Positions 26,199 to 33,867 of a DNA stretch of 64,000 bases are shown here, in pieces. The translations under genes were made by a program, and so were the position numbers. Source of the stretch: Caldicellulosiruptor acetigenus. Its GTDB lineage: Bacteria; Bacillota; Thermoanaerobacteria; Caldicellulosiruptorales; Caldicellulosiruptoraceae. The notes under the pieces are model-generated. The model searched no databases, had not been told where the DNA came from, and saw nothing but the letters and a program-made list of their open reading frames with translations. Every line of letters begins with the position of its first letter. The first letter of the stretch is position 1. The stretch spans positions 268,501-332,500 of the forward strand of contig NZ_CP113866.1 of assembly GCF_026914305.1 (NCBI RefSeq). Direction: 5' to 3'.

Positions 26199-28118
26199 AT
26201 GGAAGAAATATCTAATATGCCAAATTCAAGCTTGTATTCCTTAGAAGCAGAAGAAGCAGTTGTCGGTGCAATGATAATCAATCAAGATATAATTCAGGAA
26301 GTTGAAGAAGTCCTATGCAAGGAAGATTTTTACAATGCTAATCTAAGTATAATTTTTAAAATAATTTTAAGCCTTTACAAAAACAAGTATCCTGTAGATA
26401 TTATCACAGTTACAGATGAACTAAAAAAGAGGAATTTTTTAGAAGGTGTTGGTGGGCAGGAGTATTTAACTAATCTTATATTTAGTGTACCTACAACAGC
26501 TAACGTTATGTATTACGCAGAGATTGTGAAACAAAAATCAATCTTAAGAAAAGTGACAAAGAAAAGTGAACTTCTTTTGAACACCTTACAAACAGGCGAC
26601 ATCCAGCAAGCAAAACATCTTATAGAAGATTTGGCGAATGAAACGAATTTTATTGAAAGCAGAAACTTTGAAGATGTCAAGGTAATGAGCATTTCTGAAG
26701 CTGCAGAAAATGATAGGCGACAAGGAACACATCTATGGCTTGTACAAAATTTCATACCCGAAAAAGGCCTTGTAATTTTCTCTGGAAGACCCAAACATGG
26801 CAAAACTACAGTGCTGTACAAGATTATTTCTGATGTTGTGTCAGGTAGACCTTGTTTTGGACGAGCTACTAGAAATGCCAGAGTTTTATGGCTGACTTTC
26901 GAAAATTCTTATTCTGCAGTTGAAGAAGGACTTTTGAAACATAATTGCACAAACCTTGACAATATTCTCACAATTGAACTATCAGAACAAAAAACAATGT
27001 TGAACGTTGAAATGCTGGTAAGAACAGCCAAAAAACATGGCTGCAACTTGATTATTTTAGAACCAATGACGGTTTTGAACGAATTAGCTAAACTTGGGCA
27101 AACAAACAAACTCTCTTATGAAGCTATCTATGCTACATTAATTCCAATCATGCAGACTATGAAAAAGGAAGGGCTTTGCTTTATTGGGGTAAGACACAGC
27201 AGTAAGGGGAAAGGAACATTGAACGATATTACGGATGTTATTGACGCACCGATGGGCTCCACAGCTTTTTCAGCAGCTGCTGACGCGCTAATTGGTTTTG
27301 GTTTACCGCCAAACGCTGAAAAAAGTACACAGCGTAGGATAATGGCTATTGGTCGAGATGTCCAACTTGATTATTTGTTGGAGTTTGATACTGAAAAAGG
27401 CTGCTATATAGAGTTGGGAGAGGTATCTATTGAAAAACAATTATCAGAACTTGAAAGCAGGGTTTATAAATATGTAAAAAACAATACAGCAGTTACTCCA
27501 AAGGAGATTGCTAAGAATACAGGATTAAAAGAAGGAAGTGTTAGAAGCGCTTTACATCGATTAGTCGAAAAAGGATTAGTTATAAAAATCTCAAGCTATT
27601 ATTCATTGCCAGCTAATAATAACCACGAAAATAATAATAATTCTGCAACACTTGCAACGAATGCAACACTTGCAACGTTTGCAACATTTGCAACAGATAC
27701 AACAGTGGTAAAAGAAAGTAACCTGTTGCAAGGCGTTGCAGACAGTTTGCAACGCACAGAAAACGAGATTTTACTAGAATTTGAGGAGGATAAAACATAT
27801 AGCGTTGCAACTGTTGCAAAAGACGAATTACAAAATAGTTTCTTTACATTATCAAAAGTTGACTTTTCCCTACCACAGATGGAGGTGGATAAGATTAATA
27901 GAAGAATTTACATTGACTCATTCAAGAACCTAACAACAAGGGTTTACAAAGATGTTCTCAAAAATTTTTCATGTGAAAAATGCCAGCAACCTTTAGAGTA
28001 CTCAGAATCCATTCACATGGGAGTCTGTCCTAAGTGTCATCAACTTTATTCCCTCATTCCAAGAAAGGCAGCTGATGTTGAAGGGGGACGCTTTTTTGTA
28101 GAACTTAAAGAACAATAA
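26199..28118 (+). CDS. DnaB-N / RepA-type AAA replication ATPase with winged helix and zinc ribbon
   Basis: A 639-residue replication protein. Residues about 12-130 are a DnaB N-terminal domain (LEAEEAVVGAMIINQDIIQ); 185-400 a RecA-like RepA/AAA_25 ATPase with Walker A GRPKHGKT (196-203) and Walker B NLIILEPMTVL; about 425-470 a winged helix (TPKEIAKNTGLKEGSVRSAL); then a low-complexity ATLATFAT tract (about 483-500) and a C-terminal zinc ribbon (CEKC and CPKCH). It probably loads or acts as the helicase at the element's origin. The 9-bp TGCAAC tandem array lies inside the gene. Confidence 0.85.
   Translation: MEEISNMPNSSLYSLEAEEAVVGAMIINQDIIQEVEEVLCKEDFYNANLSIIFKIILSLYKNKYPVDIITVTDELKKRNFLEGVGGQEYLTNLIFSVPTTANVMYYAEIVKQKSILRKVTKKSELLLNTLQTGDIQQAKHLIEDLANETNFIESRNFEDVKVMSISEAAENDRRQGTHLWLVQNFIPEKGLVIFSGRPKHGKTTVLYKIISDVVSGRPCFGRATRNARVLWLTFENSYSAVEEGLLKHNCTNLDNILTIELSEQKTMLNVEMLVRTAKKHGCNLIILEPMTVLNELAKLGQTNKLSYEAIYATLIPIMQTMKKEGLCFIGVRHSSKGKGTLNDITDVIDAPMGSTAFSAAADALIGFGLPPNAEKSTQRRIMAIGRDVQLDYLLEFDTEKGCYIELGEVSIEKQLSELESRVYKYVKNNTAVTPKEIAKNTGLKEGSVRSALHRLVEKGLVIKISSYYSLPANNNHENNNNSATLATNATLATFATFATDTTVVKESNLLQGVADSLQRTENEILLEFEEDKTYSVATVAKDELQNSFFTLSKVDFSLPQMEVDKINRRIYIDSFKNLTTRVYKDVLKNFSCEKCQQPLEYSESIHMGVCPKCHQLYSLIPRKAADVEGGRFFVELKEQ
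27644..27703 (+). repeat. Seven-unit 9-bp tandem array (TGCAACNNT-type)
   Basis: TGCAAC starts at 27644, 27653, 27662, 27671, 27680 and 27689, exactly 9 bp apart, with a degenerate TACAAC at 27698. Further TGCAA copies occur at 27727, 27748, 27806 and 27815. It encodes Ala-Thr-Leu/Phe repeats but the constant hexamer exceeds what coding requires, so iteron-like protein binding is possible. Confidence 0.75.
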
Positions 28119-28159
28119 ATAAAAACTAATTTAAATCCTAATGAAAGGAGATGTTTTCA

Positions 28160-28333
28160 ATGTCCAAGAAAGTTGTCATTGACCTTGAAGAACTTGAAAG
28201 GTTTTTGGATTACTTGAACGACAAAGTTTTTGATGGTTACAAGAGAGAGACAACAAGAGCGGTTAAAGACTTTCTTGAAGACCTCAAAAAGCGTAACAGA
28301 CTTGCAACAGACAAACATAATTCAAGATATTAA
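28160..28333 (+). CDS. Small helical hypothetical protein of the element
   Basis: A 57-residue highly charged, helix-forming protein (KKVVIDLEELERFLDYL). The ATG at 28160 sits 9 bases after AAAGGAG; the upstream in-frame ATG at 28151 is too close to that site. No homologue recognised. It lies between the replication gene and the next small gene in one transcript. Confidence 0.65.
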   Translation: MSKKVVIDLEELERFLDYLNDKVFDGYKRETTRAVKDFLEDLKKRNRLATDKHNSRY

Positions 28334-28354
28334 GCGAAAGGAGTTGAATTTAAA

Positions 28355-28837
28355 ATGCCAAAGGTAACAGTAAACATACCCAAGCCAGTTTACGACAAGC
28401 TTTGCAAACTTGCAGTTGAGGGCAGGACTATTGATGAGATTATAACCCATGCAAGTGGAATTTTGATTGACACCATAAGAAGAGCTACCAAAAGAAAGTT
28501 AGAGACAGCTCACTGGTTTACAATTGCCTCTGCCATTGATATGGACTATAGAAAGCTGCTCATTGCATTTCTTGACCAAGGTACAGACTTATTTTCTTCT
28601 CTTTTTGCAAAGTACCACAGGGAAAATAACACCAGAGAGATGGCGCAAGTTTTGAGGGTGATAATCTTTCTGGAGTACCTAAAAGAGTGTATTCACAATG
28701 AAGGTATTGACAATCTGGTAGAACTCAGATACTCACCTTTGGAAGAAGAACTCAAGTTTTGGCAGGACAAAGGATTTACAATTCCAAAGAACCTATTTCT
28801 AAAAACCAAGTCAGAAAGGGAGGCGATTTATCAATGA
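28355..28837 (+). CDS. Hypothetical protein with ribbon-helix-helix-like N-terminus
   Basis: A 160-residue protein. The start MPKVTVNIPKPVYDKLCKLA followed by a helix EGRTIDEIITHAS resembles a ribbon-helix-helix DNA-binding domain (strand then two helices). The rest is helical with no known family. AAAGGAG precedes the ATG and the stop overlaps the next start by 4 bp (ATGA). The RHH idea rests on pattern only; it might be a regulator of the element. Confidence 0.6.
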   Translation: MPKVTVNIPKPVYDKLCKLAVEGRTIDEIITHASGILIDTIRRATKRKLETAHWFTIASAIDMDYRKLLIAFLDQGTDLFSSLFAKYHRENNTREMAQVLRVIIFLEYLKECIHNEGIDNLVELRYSPLEEELKFWQDKGFTIPKNLFLKTKSEREAIYQ

Positions 28838-29136
28838 TAACAATTGAGAAAGCTCAGACAAATGATGTGTTTGAAAGGGTATTCTCACAGTTAACAATGG
28901 AGCTTGTAAGTTACAGGTCAAATGAGATTCTAAAAGACCCAGAGTATTTAAAAATTACAGAAAAAATTGAAATTCTTGAAACAAAGCTAAAGGAACTAAT
29001 GAGTAAAGAAGCTTTAAAAATTTACACAGAGCTTGAAGAGCTCCAGAGCTATTTATGTGCTATCTATGAACTTCACGGTTACAAGCAGGGTCTCAAAGAT
29101 GGTGCAAAGCTGACAGCAAAGCTTTTGGCAGAGTAA
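28834..29136 (+). CDS. Small coiled-coil hypothetical protein of the element
   Basis: A 100-residue mostly helical protein; residues about 45-75 (ITEKIEILETKLKELM) have coiled-coil heptads and the C-terminus is YKQGLKDGAKLTAKLLAE. Similar small helical proteins occur in prophages and mobile elements with no assigned role. The ATG at 28834 overlaps the previous stop as ATGA and follows GGGAGG, implying translational coupling; a longer upstream reading frame was rejected. Confidence 0.65.
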   Translation: MITIEKAQTNDVFERVFSQLTMELVSYRSNEILKDPEYLKITEKIEILETKLKELMSKEALKIYTELEELQSYLCAIYELHGYKQGLKDGAKLTAKLLAE

Positions 29137-29162
29137 AAATTTAACCTGAGCCGATGGGATAA

Positions 29163-29327
29163 AATTCTGTCGGCTCCTCAATTAGGTTATATCAAGACAG
29201 CCAGAGCAAAAAGTTTTTGTTTGATGAGGAAACAGGAAAGACCATAAGAGTTAAAGAAATACCAAAGCATTTGAAAGTAATAAAAAGCAGAGGGAAGGGG
29301 GGAGTCAAAAATTTTGACAAATCTTAA
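29163..29327 (+). pseudogene. Open reading fragment without a start codon
   Basis: This frame is open for 54 codons and encodes a protein-like, basic sequence (FLFDEETGKTIRVKEIPKHL then VIKSRGKGGVKNF) ending at TAA 29327, but no ATG, GTG or TTG with a ribosome site precedes it. I read it as the truncated 3' end of a former element gene. I do not recognise the family. A GAGCCGA/TCGGCTC hairpin (29146-29177) overlaps its 5' end. Confidence 0.35.
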
Positions 29328-29328
29328 C

Positions 29329-29347
29329 GGACCGCGCGGGGCAGGTC
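29329..29347 (+). other. GC-rich islet, candidate packaging or nicking site
   Basis: GGACCGCGCGGGGCAGGTC stands out in a strongly AT-rich element and has an inverted GACC/GGTC. A related core occurs at 30670-30690. GC-rich cores of this kind are typical of cohesive-end (cos) sites in Gram-positive phages; this is inference. Confidence 0.35.
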
Positions 29348-29382
29348 AGCGTGAACAAAATTCGTTTTATTTTACAAAAGGG

Positions 29383-29410
29383 GTATCCCATTTTGGGGGT
29401 ACTTTTTTTT
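29383..29410 (+). terminator. Intrinsic terminator
   Basis: GTATCCC (29383-29389) pairs with GGGGTAC (29396-29402) followed by eight T residues. It ends transcription before the mini-gene at 29506, which has its own TATAAT near 29467. Confidence 0.8.
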
Positions 29411-29505
29411 ATTGCAAACCTATAGCAAGCTTATGACAAAATTCGACATGACAGCTTTGTAGGTGGTATAATCAAAGTAGAACATAGGTTTGAGGTGATT
29501 ATAAA

Positions 29506-29669
29506 ATGCCTTACTATGACTGGGAAAGCTTGAAACGTGAGTTTATGCTTGGGAATTTCAAGACTCTTAAGACGATAAAAAAGACGACCACAGCGAGGAA
29601 ATTCTCCAGAGAATGAGGGAAATTGTCCAAGCACTCCATGAACCAGACGAGACTTCTGTCGTAAACTAA
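29506..29669 (+). CDS. Mini-gene needing a -1 frameshift at A-AAA-AAG; TerS-like N-terminus
   Basis: ATG at 29506 opens a 36-codon frame (MPYYDWESLKREFMLGNFKT) that stops at TGA 29614-29616. The -1 frame continues as DDHSEEILQRMREIVQAL to TAA 29667-29669. A AAA AAG (29577-29583), the classical slippery heptamer of dnaX, sits exactly where a -1 shift would join the two into one 54-residue protein. The YDW-E-LK-EF-x-G start resembles phage terminase small subunits, weakly. Alternatives are an ordinary one-base deletion in an A-tract (pseudogene) or two unrelated short frames. Confidence 0.45.
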
Positions 29670-29698
29670 GCTTGCAAACAAAGGAGTGTTAATAACAA

Positions 29699-30634
29699 AT
29701 GGAACAGACAGTTACTGCACAGCTTGACAAGGCACAAAGGCAGCTTCTAATTGCCGACAACCTAAAGCTTGTGTATCATATAGCGAATAAGTTTATGCCA
29801 TGTCCTAAGGGTTACATGTATGAAGTTGATGACCTAATTAGTGAGGGTTACTTTGGTTTGATTGTGGCAGCTCAGAATTACAAACCAGTGCTTGGAACAC
29901 CATTTGTAAGTTATGCGTGCAAGGTGATTGAAAGCAGAATAAAAAGAAGCTTGCCAAAGTACAAATTATCTTCTTCCATTTCTTTGGACAGTCCAGTATC
30001 AAAAGAACCAGAAGAAGATACATCAACAATTGGAGATGTAGTCTCAGATGGTTATTCAGTCGAAAGAGAAGTAATCAGAAAGGATACTCTACAAAAGCTT
30101 CAAAGGTATTTTGATACCTTGACCGATGAGGAAAAAGAGAGGGTTTTATACTACATCTCCACAGGAAAAAATCCACCTGCCAGCGATAAGGTGTTCAGAA
30201 AAGCAAGAAGGAAGATAATAGCTAAGATGAGACAAGAACAGTTTGAGGCGGACCTTGACGATTTGACAGTATTCATATCCTGCCCAGCGGTGCATGTAGC
30301 AACTGGCAATGGTTACTTTTCATCTCCAGTTGAAACTGCAGTTATTGCAAGAGAGGAGAAAAGAAAACAGCTTGAAGTTTTGTCTTATATTCCACAATTG
30401 GACAAGCTAAGAATGTTAAAACAGCAAGGCGAACAGGATAGAATGAGACTTCTTGCTGCTAAATGGGAAGTGGAAGAGTTTATTGAAAGGCACTGGGATA
30501 ACCTTACAGTCTACAATGTTAGACTTCTCAAAGACTATTTTGTTTTTTGTCTTTCCCATCTGTCCATGGTGCAAAAGTATGGCAGCAAGTACAGAGAAAC
30601 TGTCAAAAGAATTGTAAAAAAGCTAATGGAATAA
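29699..30634 (+). CDS. Sigma-70-like factor encoded by the element
   Basis: A 311-residue protein. Residues about 20-95 form a sigma-70 region 2: DNLKLVYHIANKF, then EVDDLISEGYFGLIVAA and a conserved aromatic/basic helix, ending SYACKVIESRIKRSL. A region-4-like helix-turn-helix is not obvious; the C-terminal half is helical and unique. A ribosome site AAAGGAG precedes the ATG. In phages such proteins direct late transcription; here it could activate the element or its helper's genes. It might also be an anti-sigma decoy. Confidence 0.75.
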   Translation: MEQTVTAQLDKAQRQLLIADNLKLVYHIANKFMPCPKGYMYEVDDLISEGYFGLIVAAQNYKPVLGTPFVSYACKVIESRIKRSLPKYKLSSSISLDSPVSKEPEEDTSTIGDVVSDGYSVEREVIRKDTLQKLQRYFDTLTDEEKERVLYYISTGKNPPASDKVFRKARRKIIAKMRQEQFEADLDDLTVFISCPAVHVATGNGYFSSPVETAVIAREEKRKQLEVLSYIPQLDKLRMLKQQGEQDRMRLLAAKWEVEEFIERHWDNLTVYNVRLLKDYFVFCLSHLSMVQKYGSKYRETVKRIVKKLME

Positions 30635-30669
30635 TATCCCCCCACCTTAAAATTACAAGACAACTTTTG

Positions 30670-30690
30670 GCGACCAGCGGGCGGGGCTCC
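30670..30690 (+). other. Second GC-rich islet
   Basis: The bases from 30670 include GACCAGCGGGCGGGGC, similar to the islet at 29329. It lies just after the sigma-like gene at the start of the repeat-rich non-coding block. It may be a packaging or nicking site or a structured RNA; none proven. Confidence 0.3.
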
Positions 30691-30728
30691 AAAAACCTGT
30701 ACGTGGGAGTTTACACGAGGAGGGTTGA

Positions 30729-31144
30729 TAAAATTGTCTAAAAGCAAGCAAAGTTTTGCATTTTTACTTAGAAACTTAGAAAAGCTTTTAAAATTGTCCA
30801 AAAACAAGCAAATTTTTAGGTTGTCAAGTGTGACAAAAGCAAAGTTTAGTTTGGCACGTTGACAGCCTGTTACTGACAAGGGGAACAAAACGCAAAGATG
30901 GAGTAACAGAAGTAACAACTTTTGAAGTGTCGAAAAATGTCGAAGGCTATAACTTTTTGCGAAGGGTACAAGGATGTTCCAAGTTAGAACGTACTATGGG
31001 CGTGTTAAGAAATGTTAAGGAATGTTGCAGCCTTGACCATTCTTGAAAGCTTGTCGCAGCTTATAAATCCCTATGTGGCAGCATTTCAAATTTAACACAT
31101 GCTAAGAAATGCTAAGGTCTGATTTGACTTAAGGAAACTTAAGG
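30729..31144. repeat. Repeat-rich non-coding block: phased short direct repeats (candidate origin)
   Basis: The 819-bp gap between the sigma-like gene and HigB holds no credible gene. It contains a 24-bp direct repeat with two mismatches (30729-30752 and 30789-30812, core AAAATTGTC), the palindrome TTGTCA-4-TGACAA (30821-30836), and six tandem pairs: ACTTAGAA x2 (30766), AGTAACA at 9 bp (30902), TGTCGAA at 10 bp (30928), TGTTAAG at 10 bp (31003), TGCTAAG at 10 bp (31100) and ACTTAAGG at 10 bp (31127). Helical phasing suggests protein binding as at a replication origin. Confidence 0.65.
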
Positions 31145-31453
31145 TTTACAAACCAGTGCAAAGTTAGAAGCCAAGCGTCCATTATTAAACATTTTTGCTA
31201 ATTCTACCGTCGCTTATGAGGCATACCTAAAAAGCAGGGTGATTATTTATATGTGCAAATCATTTTGAAGTGTTTTAGAGACTTTTTTATAAGGTTTGCA
31301 ATTGCATTCAAGGTTGAGATGTTAAAGACAAATAAGCATATTAAAAATTATTTGATGTATTTTAGTATTTGAGCTATAATAAATAAAAACATATCAAAAA
31401 ATCTTTACCTCTCAGGTTAATAAAAATTGACTTTTAGGAGGACATATTATATA

Positions 31454-31801
31454 ATGGAAGTGAGGTATAAAACAAAAAAGCTTAAAAAGATTTGTGAAAA
31501 TTTTCAGCTGGCACAAAAAGAGTTTGGGCAAGATATAGCTAAAAAGCTTTTTCAAAGGTTAAATGAGCTAAAGGCTGCCAAATCTCTTTACGACATATCA
31601 CGTCTGCCAGCTACAGGTTTTCATAAATTAGAAGGTTCCCGAAAAGGACAATATGCTGTGTATTTAGTACATCCATTTAGGTTAGTTTTCAAACCAATTA
31701 CAATTTCCGAAAATCAAACACAAGATGAAATAGATTTATCGAAAATAGTCATAATTCAGATTGAAGAGGTGATAGATTATCATGGGAAGGAAAAGAGATA
31801 A
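31454..31801 (+). CDS. higB: HigB/RelE-type toxin
   Basis: A 115-residue RelE/HigB-superfamily protein: basic N-terminus VRYKTKKLKKICENF, then LFQRLNELKAAKSLYDIS, the HKLEGSRKGQYAVYL strand and LVFKPI near the C-terminus match HigB-like ribosome-dependent mRNA interferases. The ATG at 31454 follows GGAGG (31437-31441) at long spacing. The 3' end overlaps the antitoxin gene by 20 bp, toxin first, as in higBA. It would stabilise the element or act in phage defence. Confidence 0.85.
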   Translation: MEVRYKTKKLKKICENFQLAQKEFGQDIAKKLFQRLNELKAAKSLYDISRLPATGFHKLEGSRKGQYAVYLVHPFRLVFKPITISENQTQDEIDLSKIVIIQIEEVIDYHGKEKR

Positions 31802-32867
31802 AAAATTAGAAGAATGGATAGTTATTCCACCTGGTGAAACCATAAAAGAAAATCTTGAATACTTAGGTATGACACAAGCTGAGTTTGCTCAGAGGATGGG
31901 GCTTTCAGAAAAAACGGTAAGTGAAATAATTAATGGGATTGCTCCAATCACTTACGAAACTGCTCTTAAGTTAGAAAATGTAATAGGTGCTTCTGCAGAG
32001 TTTTGGATGAACTTAGAAGCTAATTACCAACTTGCTAAAGCAAGAATAGCTGAAAAACAAAAATTAAAGGATGAAGAAAAAGTATTAAATCAAATCCCTT
32101 ACAATGAAATGTCAAAATACAGATGGGTACCAGAGACGAAAAACAAAGAAGAAAGAATAAAAAATCTTAGAAACTTTTTTGGTGTATCGTCTTTAAACTT
32201 TATCCCTCAAACTTTGGAAGTTTGTTTTCGAAAAACCAATAACGAAAAAACTTCATGTTACGCTTTAGCAGCATGGATTAGGAAAGCTGAAATAGAAGCA
32301 TACAAAATAGAAACAAAACCTTTTGATAAAGAGAAAATTTATCAATTCATACCTGTTATTAAAGAACTCACAAAACATACTTGGGAAGAAATTTACCCAA
32401 AGCTTATAAATATTTGTTCAGAATGTGGAATTGCTCTGGTAACACTTCCACATTTGAAAGGTACGTATGTAAATGGTGCTACAAAGTGGCTTAAAAAAGA
32501 TAAGGTGTTGTTAGCCTTAAGTTATAGATACAAGTTTGCTGATGTTTACTGGTTTTCATTTTTTCACGAATTGGGGCATATATTAAAACATGGTAGAAAA
32601 GAGGTTTTTATTGAAGGTGATGATGAAATTTCAAAAAACGAATTAGAAGAAGAAGCAGATAATTTTGCTGCAAATACACTTATACCTTATAAAGATTATA
32701 AAAAGTTTATTACTGAAAATAAGTTTTTCACAAAAGACAATATAATTGCTTTTGCTAATTCTCTCAATATTCATCCCTGCATTGTAGTAGGAAGATTAAT
32801 GCATGATAAATTGATTAGTTATTCAGACTTTAATGAACTGAGACCAAGAATCAATTTTAAGAGTTAA
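31782..32867 (+). CDS. higA: HigA antitoxin fused to an ImmA/IrrE-type metallopeptidase
   Basis: A 361-residue protein. Residues about 15-80 are the HigA XRE domain (IPPGETIKENLEYLGMTQAE, then SEKTVSEIINGIAPI). The C-terminal half has the zinc-protease motif His262-Glu-Leu-Gly-His266 (FHELGHILKH) and a later Glu-rich helix EEEADNFAANTLIP supplying the third ligand. The fusion puts antitoxin and protease on one chain. By analogy with ImmA the protease may cleave the repressor part or another repressor and release the toxin; this is inference. Confidence 0.88.
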   Translation: MGRKRDKKLEEWIVIPPGETIKENLEYLGMTQAEFAQRMGLSEKTVSEIINGIAPITYETALKLENVIGASAEFWMNLEANYQLAKARIAEKQKLKDEEKVLNQIPYNEMSKYRWVPETKNKEERIKNLRNFFGVSSLNFIPQTLEVCFRKTNNEKTSCYALAAWIRKAEIEAYKIETKPFDKEKIYQFIPVIKELTKHTWEEIYPKLINICSECGIALVTLPHLKGTYVNGATKWLKKDKVLLALSYRYKFADVYWFSFFHELGHILKHGRKEVFIEGDDEISKNELEEEADNFAANTLIPYKDYKKFITENKFFTKDNIIAFANSLNIHPCIVVGRLMHDKLISYSDFNELRPRINFKS

Positions 32868-32915
32868 AGAAAAAATTAGGAATATATGACTATAACCACA
32901 GCCAAAAATTTTTAT

Positions 32916-32943
32916 ACAGCTACTACAGCTACACTACAGCTAC
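32916..32943 (+). repeat. Right arm-type repeats (3 x ACAGCTAC)
   Basis: ACAGCTAC at 32916-32923, 32925-32932 and 32936-32943, spaced 9 and 11 bp, 116 bp inside attR. They match the two left copies in sequence and orientation. Confidence 0.7.
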
Positions 32944-33058
32944 CGAAATAAAAAAATGTGCTTTTTATTGAGCTGGAATAAATTTTCAAAGTCTTATAAT
33001 TAAGATGTATCAAGTTGTTTGTGGTTTGTTAAAGTTTGTAAAATGGTATCCCGTCAAT

Positions 33059-33106
33059 CTTCTAATCCGTAGGTCAGGGGTTCGAATCCTCTTGGGCGCG
33101 CCATTT
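33059..33106 (+). repeat. attR: right copy of 48-bp core direct repeat
   Basis: Identical to 22959-23006 (3' half of tRNA-Arg plus ATTT). Here it is a displaced tRNA fragment without the 5' half. It marks the right end of the element. Confidence 0.93.
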
Positions 33107-33138
33107 ATTTTCAAGGAATTTGGGGATAATGCAAAGAA

Positions 33139-33172
33139 GGGTATAGCGGCAAAAACCGTTATACCCTTTTTT
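33139..33172 (+). terminator. Ancestral terminator of the tRNA operon
   Basis: GGGTATAGCGG (33139-33149) pairs with CCGTTATACCC (33156-33166) followed by TTTTTTA. It lies just beyond attR and was probably the terminator of the tRNA cluster before insertion. Confidence 0.8.
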
Positions 33173-33200
33173 ATTTTGGTTCTACAGAGCTTTACTCATT

Positions 33201-33821
33201 TTACAAATATTCCTTTATTTTTGCAAAGTCAATCTCTAAATCATCAAACAAGTTAACTTTTATTTTATCCTTGAAGCTGTACACAGCTGGTGGCAAGTAG
33301 CCCATTGGTTCTTTATAAAGATAAATCAAGATGTATTCTTGATATGGATTTACAATCCAGTATTCTTTAACTTTAAAGCTATTGTAGAGATTCAATTTTC
33401 TAACATAATCATGACAAGGATCATCATCAGATACAATTTCTATTATCGTATCTGGTGCCCCAATAATGCATGCAGGATCTGAAAGTTTTTCCTTATCACA
33501 TACAACCATTATATCAGGTTGGACAACGTTTGTTGAACATTTTAACTCTTGCCCTTCTTTTACAAATACTACATCAACAGGTCCCATGTAAAGGTGACAG
33601 CACTTGTTTTTTGCTTTGAAGTAAGGATGCAGTTGCATCATAATTTCTAAAAGGAGCTTCTGATGAATAGGAGGATTTCCTGAATACTTTATATACACTT
33701 TGCCGTCAATTATCTCAGCTCTTATGTCGTCAGGGAAGTTAAGGTAATCGCCGTAAGTGTAGCAGTTATTTTGATCGAATTTCATGGTTATCGCTTTATG
33801 CATATTTGGACTTCTTAACAT
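33201..33821 (-). CDS. Uma2-family (DUF820) endonuclease-fold protein, outside the element
   Basis: About 190-206 residues; three in-frame ATGs (33821, 33803, 33785) are possible and the strongest family similarity begins after the third (YTYGDYLNFPDDIRAEIIDG). Conserved blocks are VVQPDIMVVCDKEKL, PDTIIEIVSDDDPCHDYV and KLNLYNSFKVKEYWIVNPY. It is clearly related to the element copy at 24213 but diverged. It lies 95 bp outside attR. Function unknown. Confidence 0.82.
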   Translation of the reverse strand: MLRSPNMHKAITMKFDQNNCYTYGDYLNFPDDIRAEIIDGKVYIKYSGNPPIHQKLLLEIMMQLHPYFKAKNKCCHLYMGPVDVVFVKEGQELKCSTNVVQPDIMVVCDKEKLSDPACIIGAPDTIIEIVSDDDPCHDYVRKLNLYNSFKVKEYWIVNPYQEYILIYLYKEPMGYLPPAVYSFKDKIKVNLFDDLEIDFAKIKEYL

Positions 33822-33867
33822 TAATTATACTCTATTTTTCTTAATTTTTATGAAATATTTCCAAAGT

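Noticed and set aside
27644..27703. Could the 9-bp array be a CRISPR?
   Set aside because: Units are far too short and there are no spacers; it is a coding tandem repeat. No CRISPR array or cas gene was seen elsewhere.
33005..33256. Open frame across the right end of the element
   Set aside because: It runs through attR (tRNA fragment) and the terminator; no ribosome site and no protein-like content.
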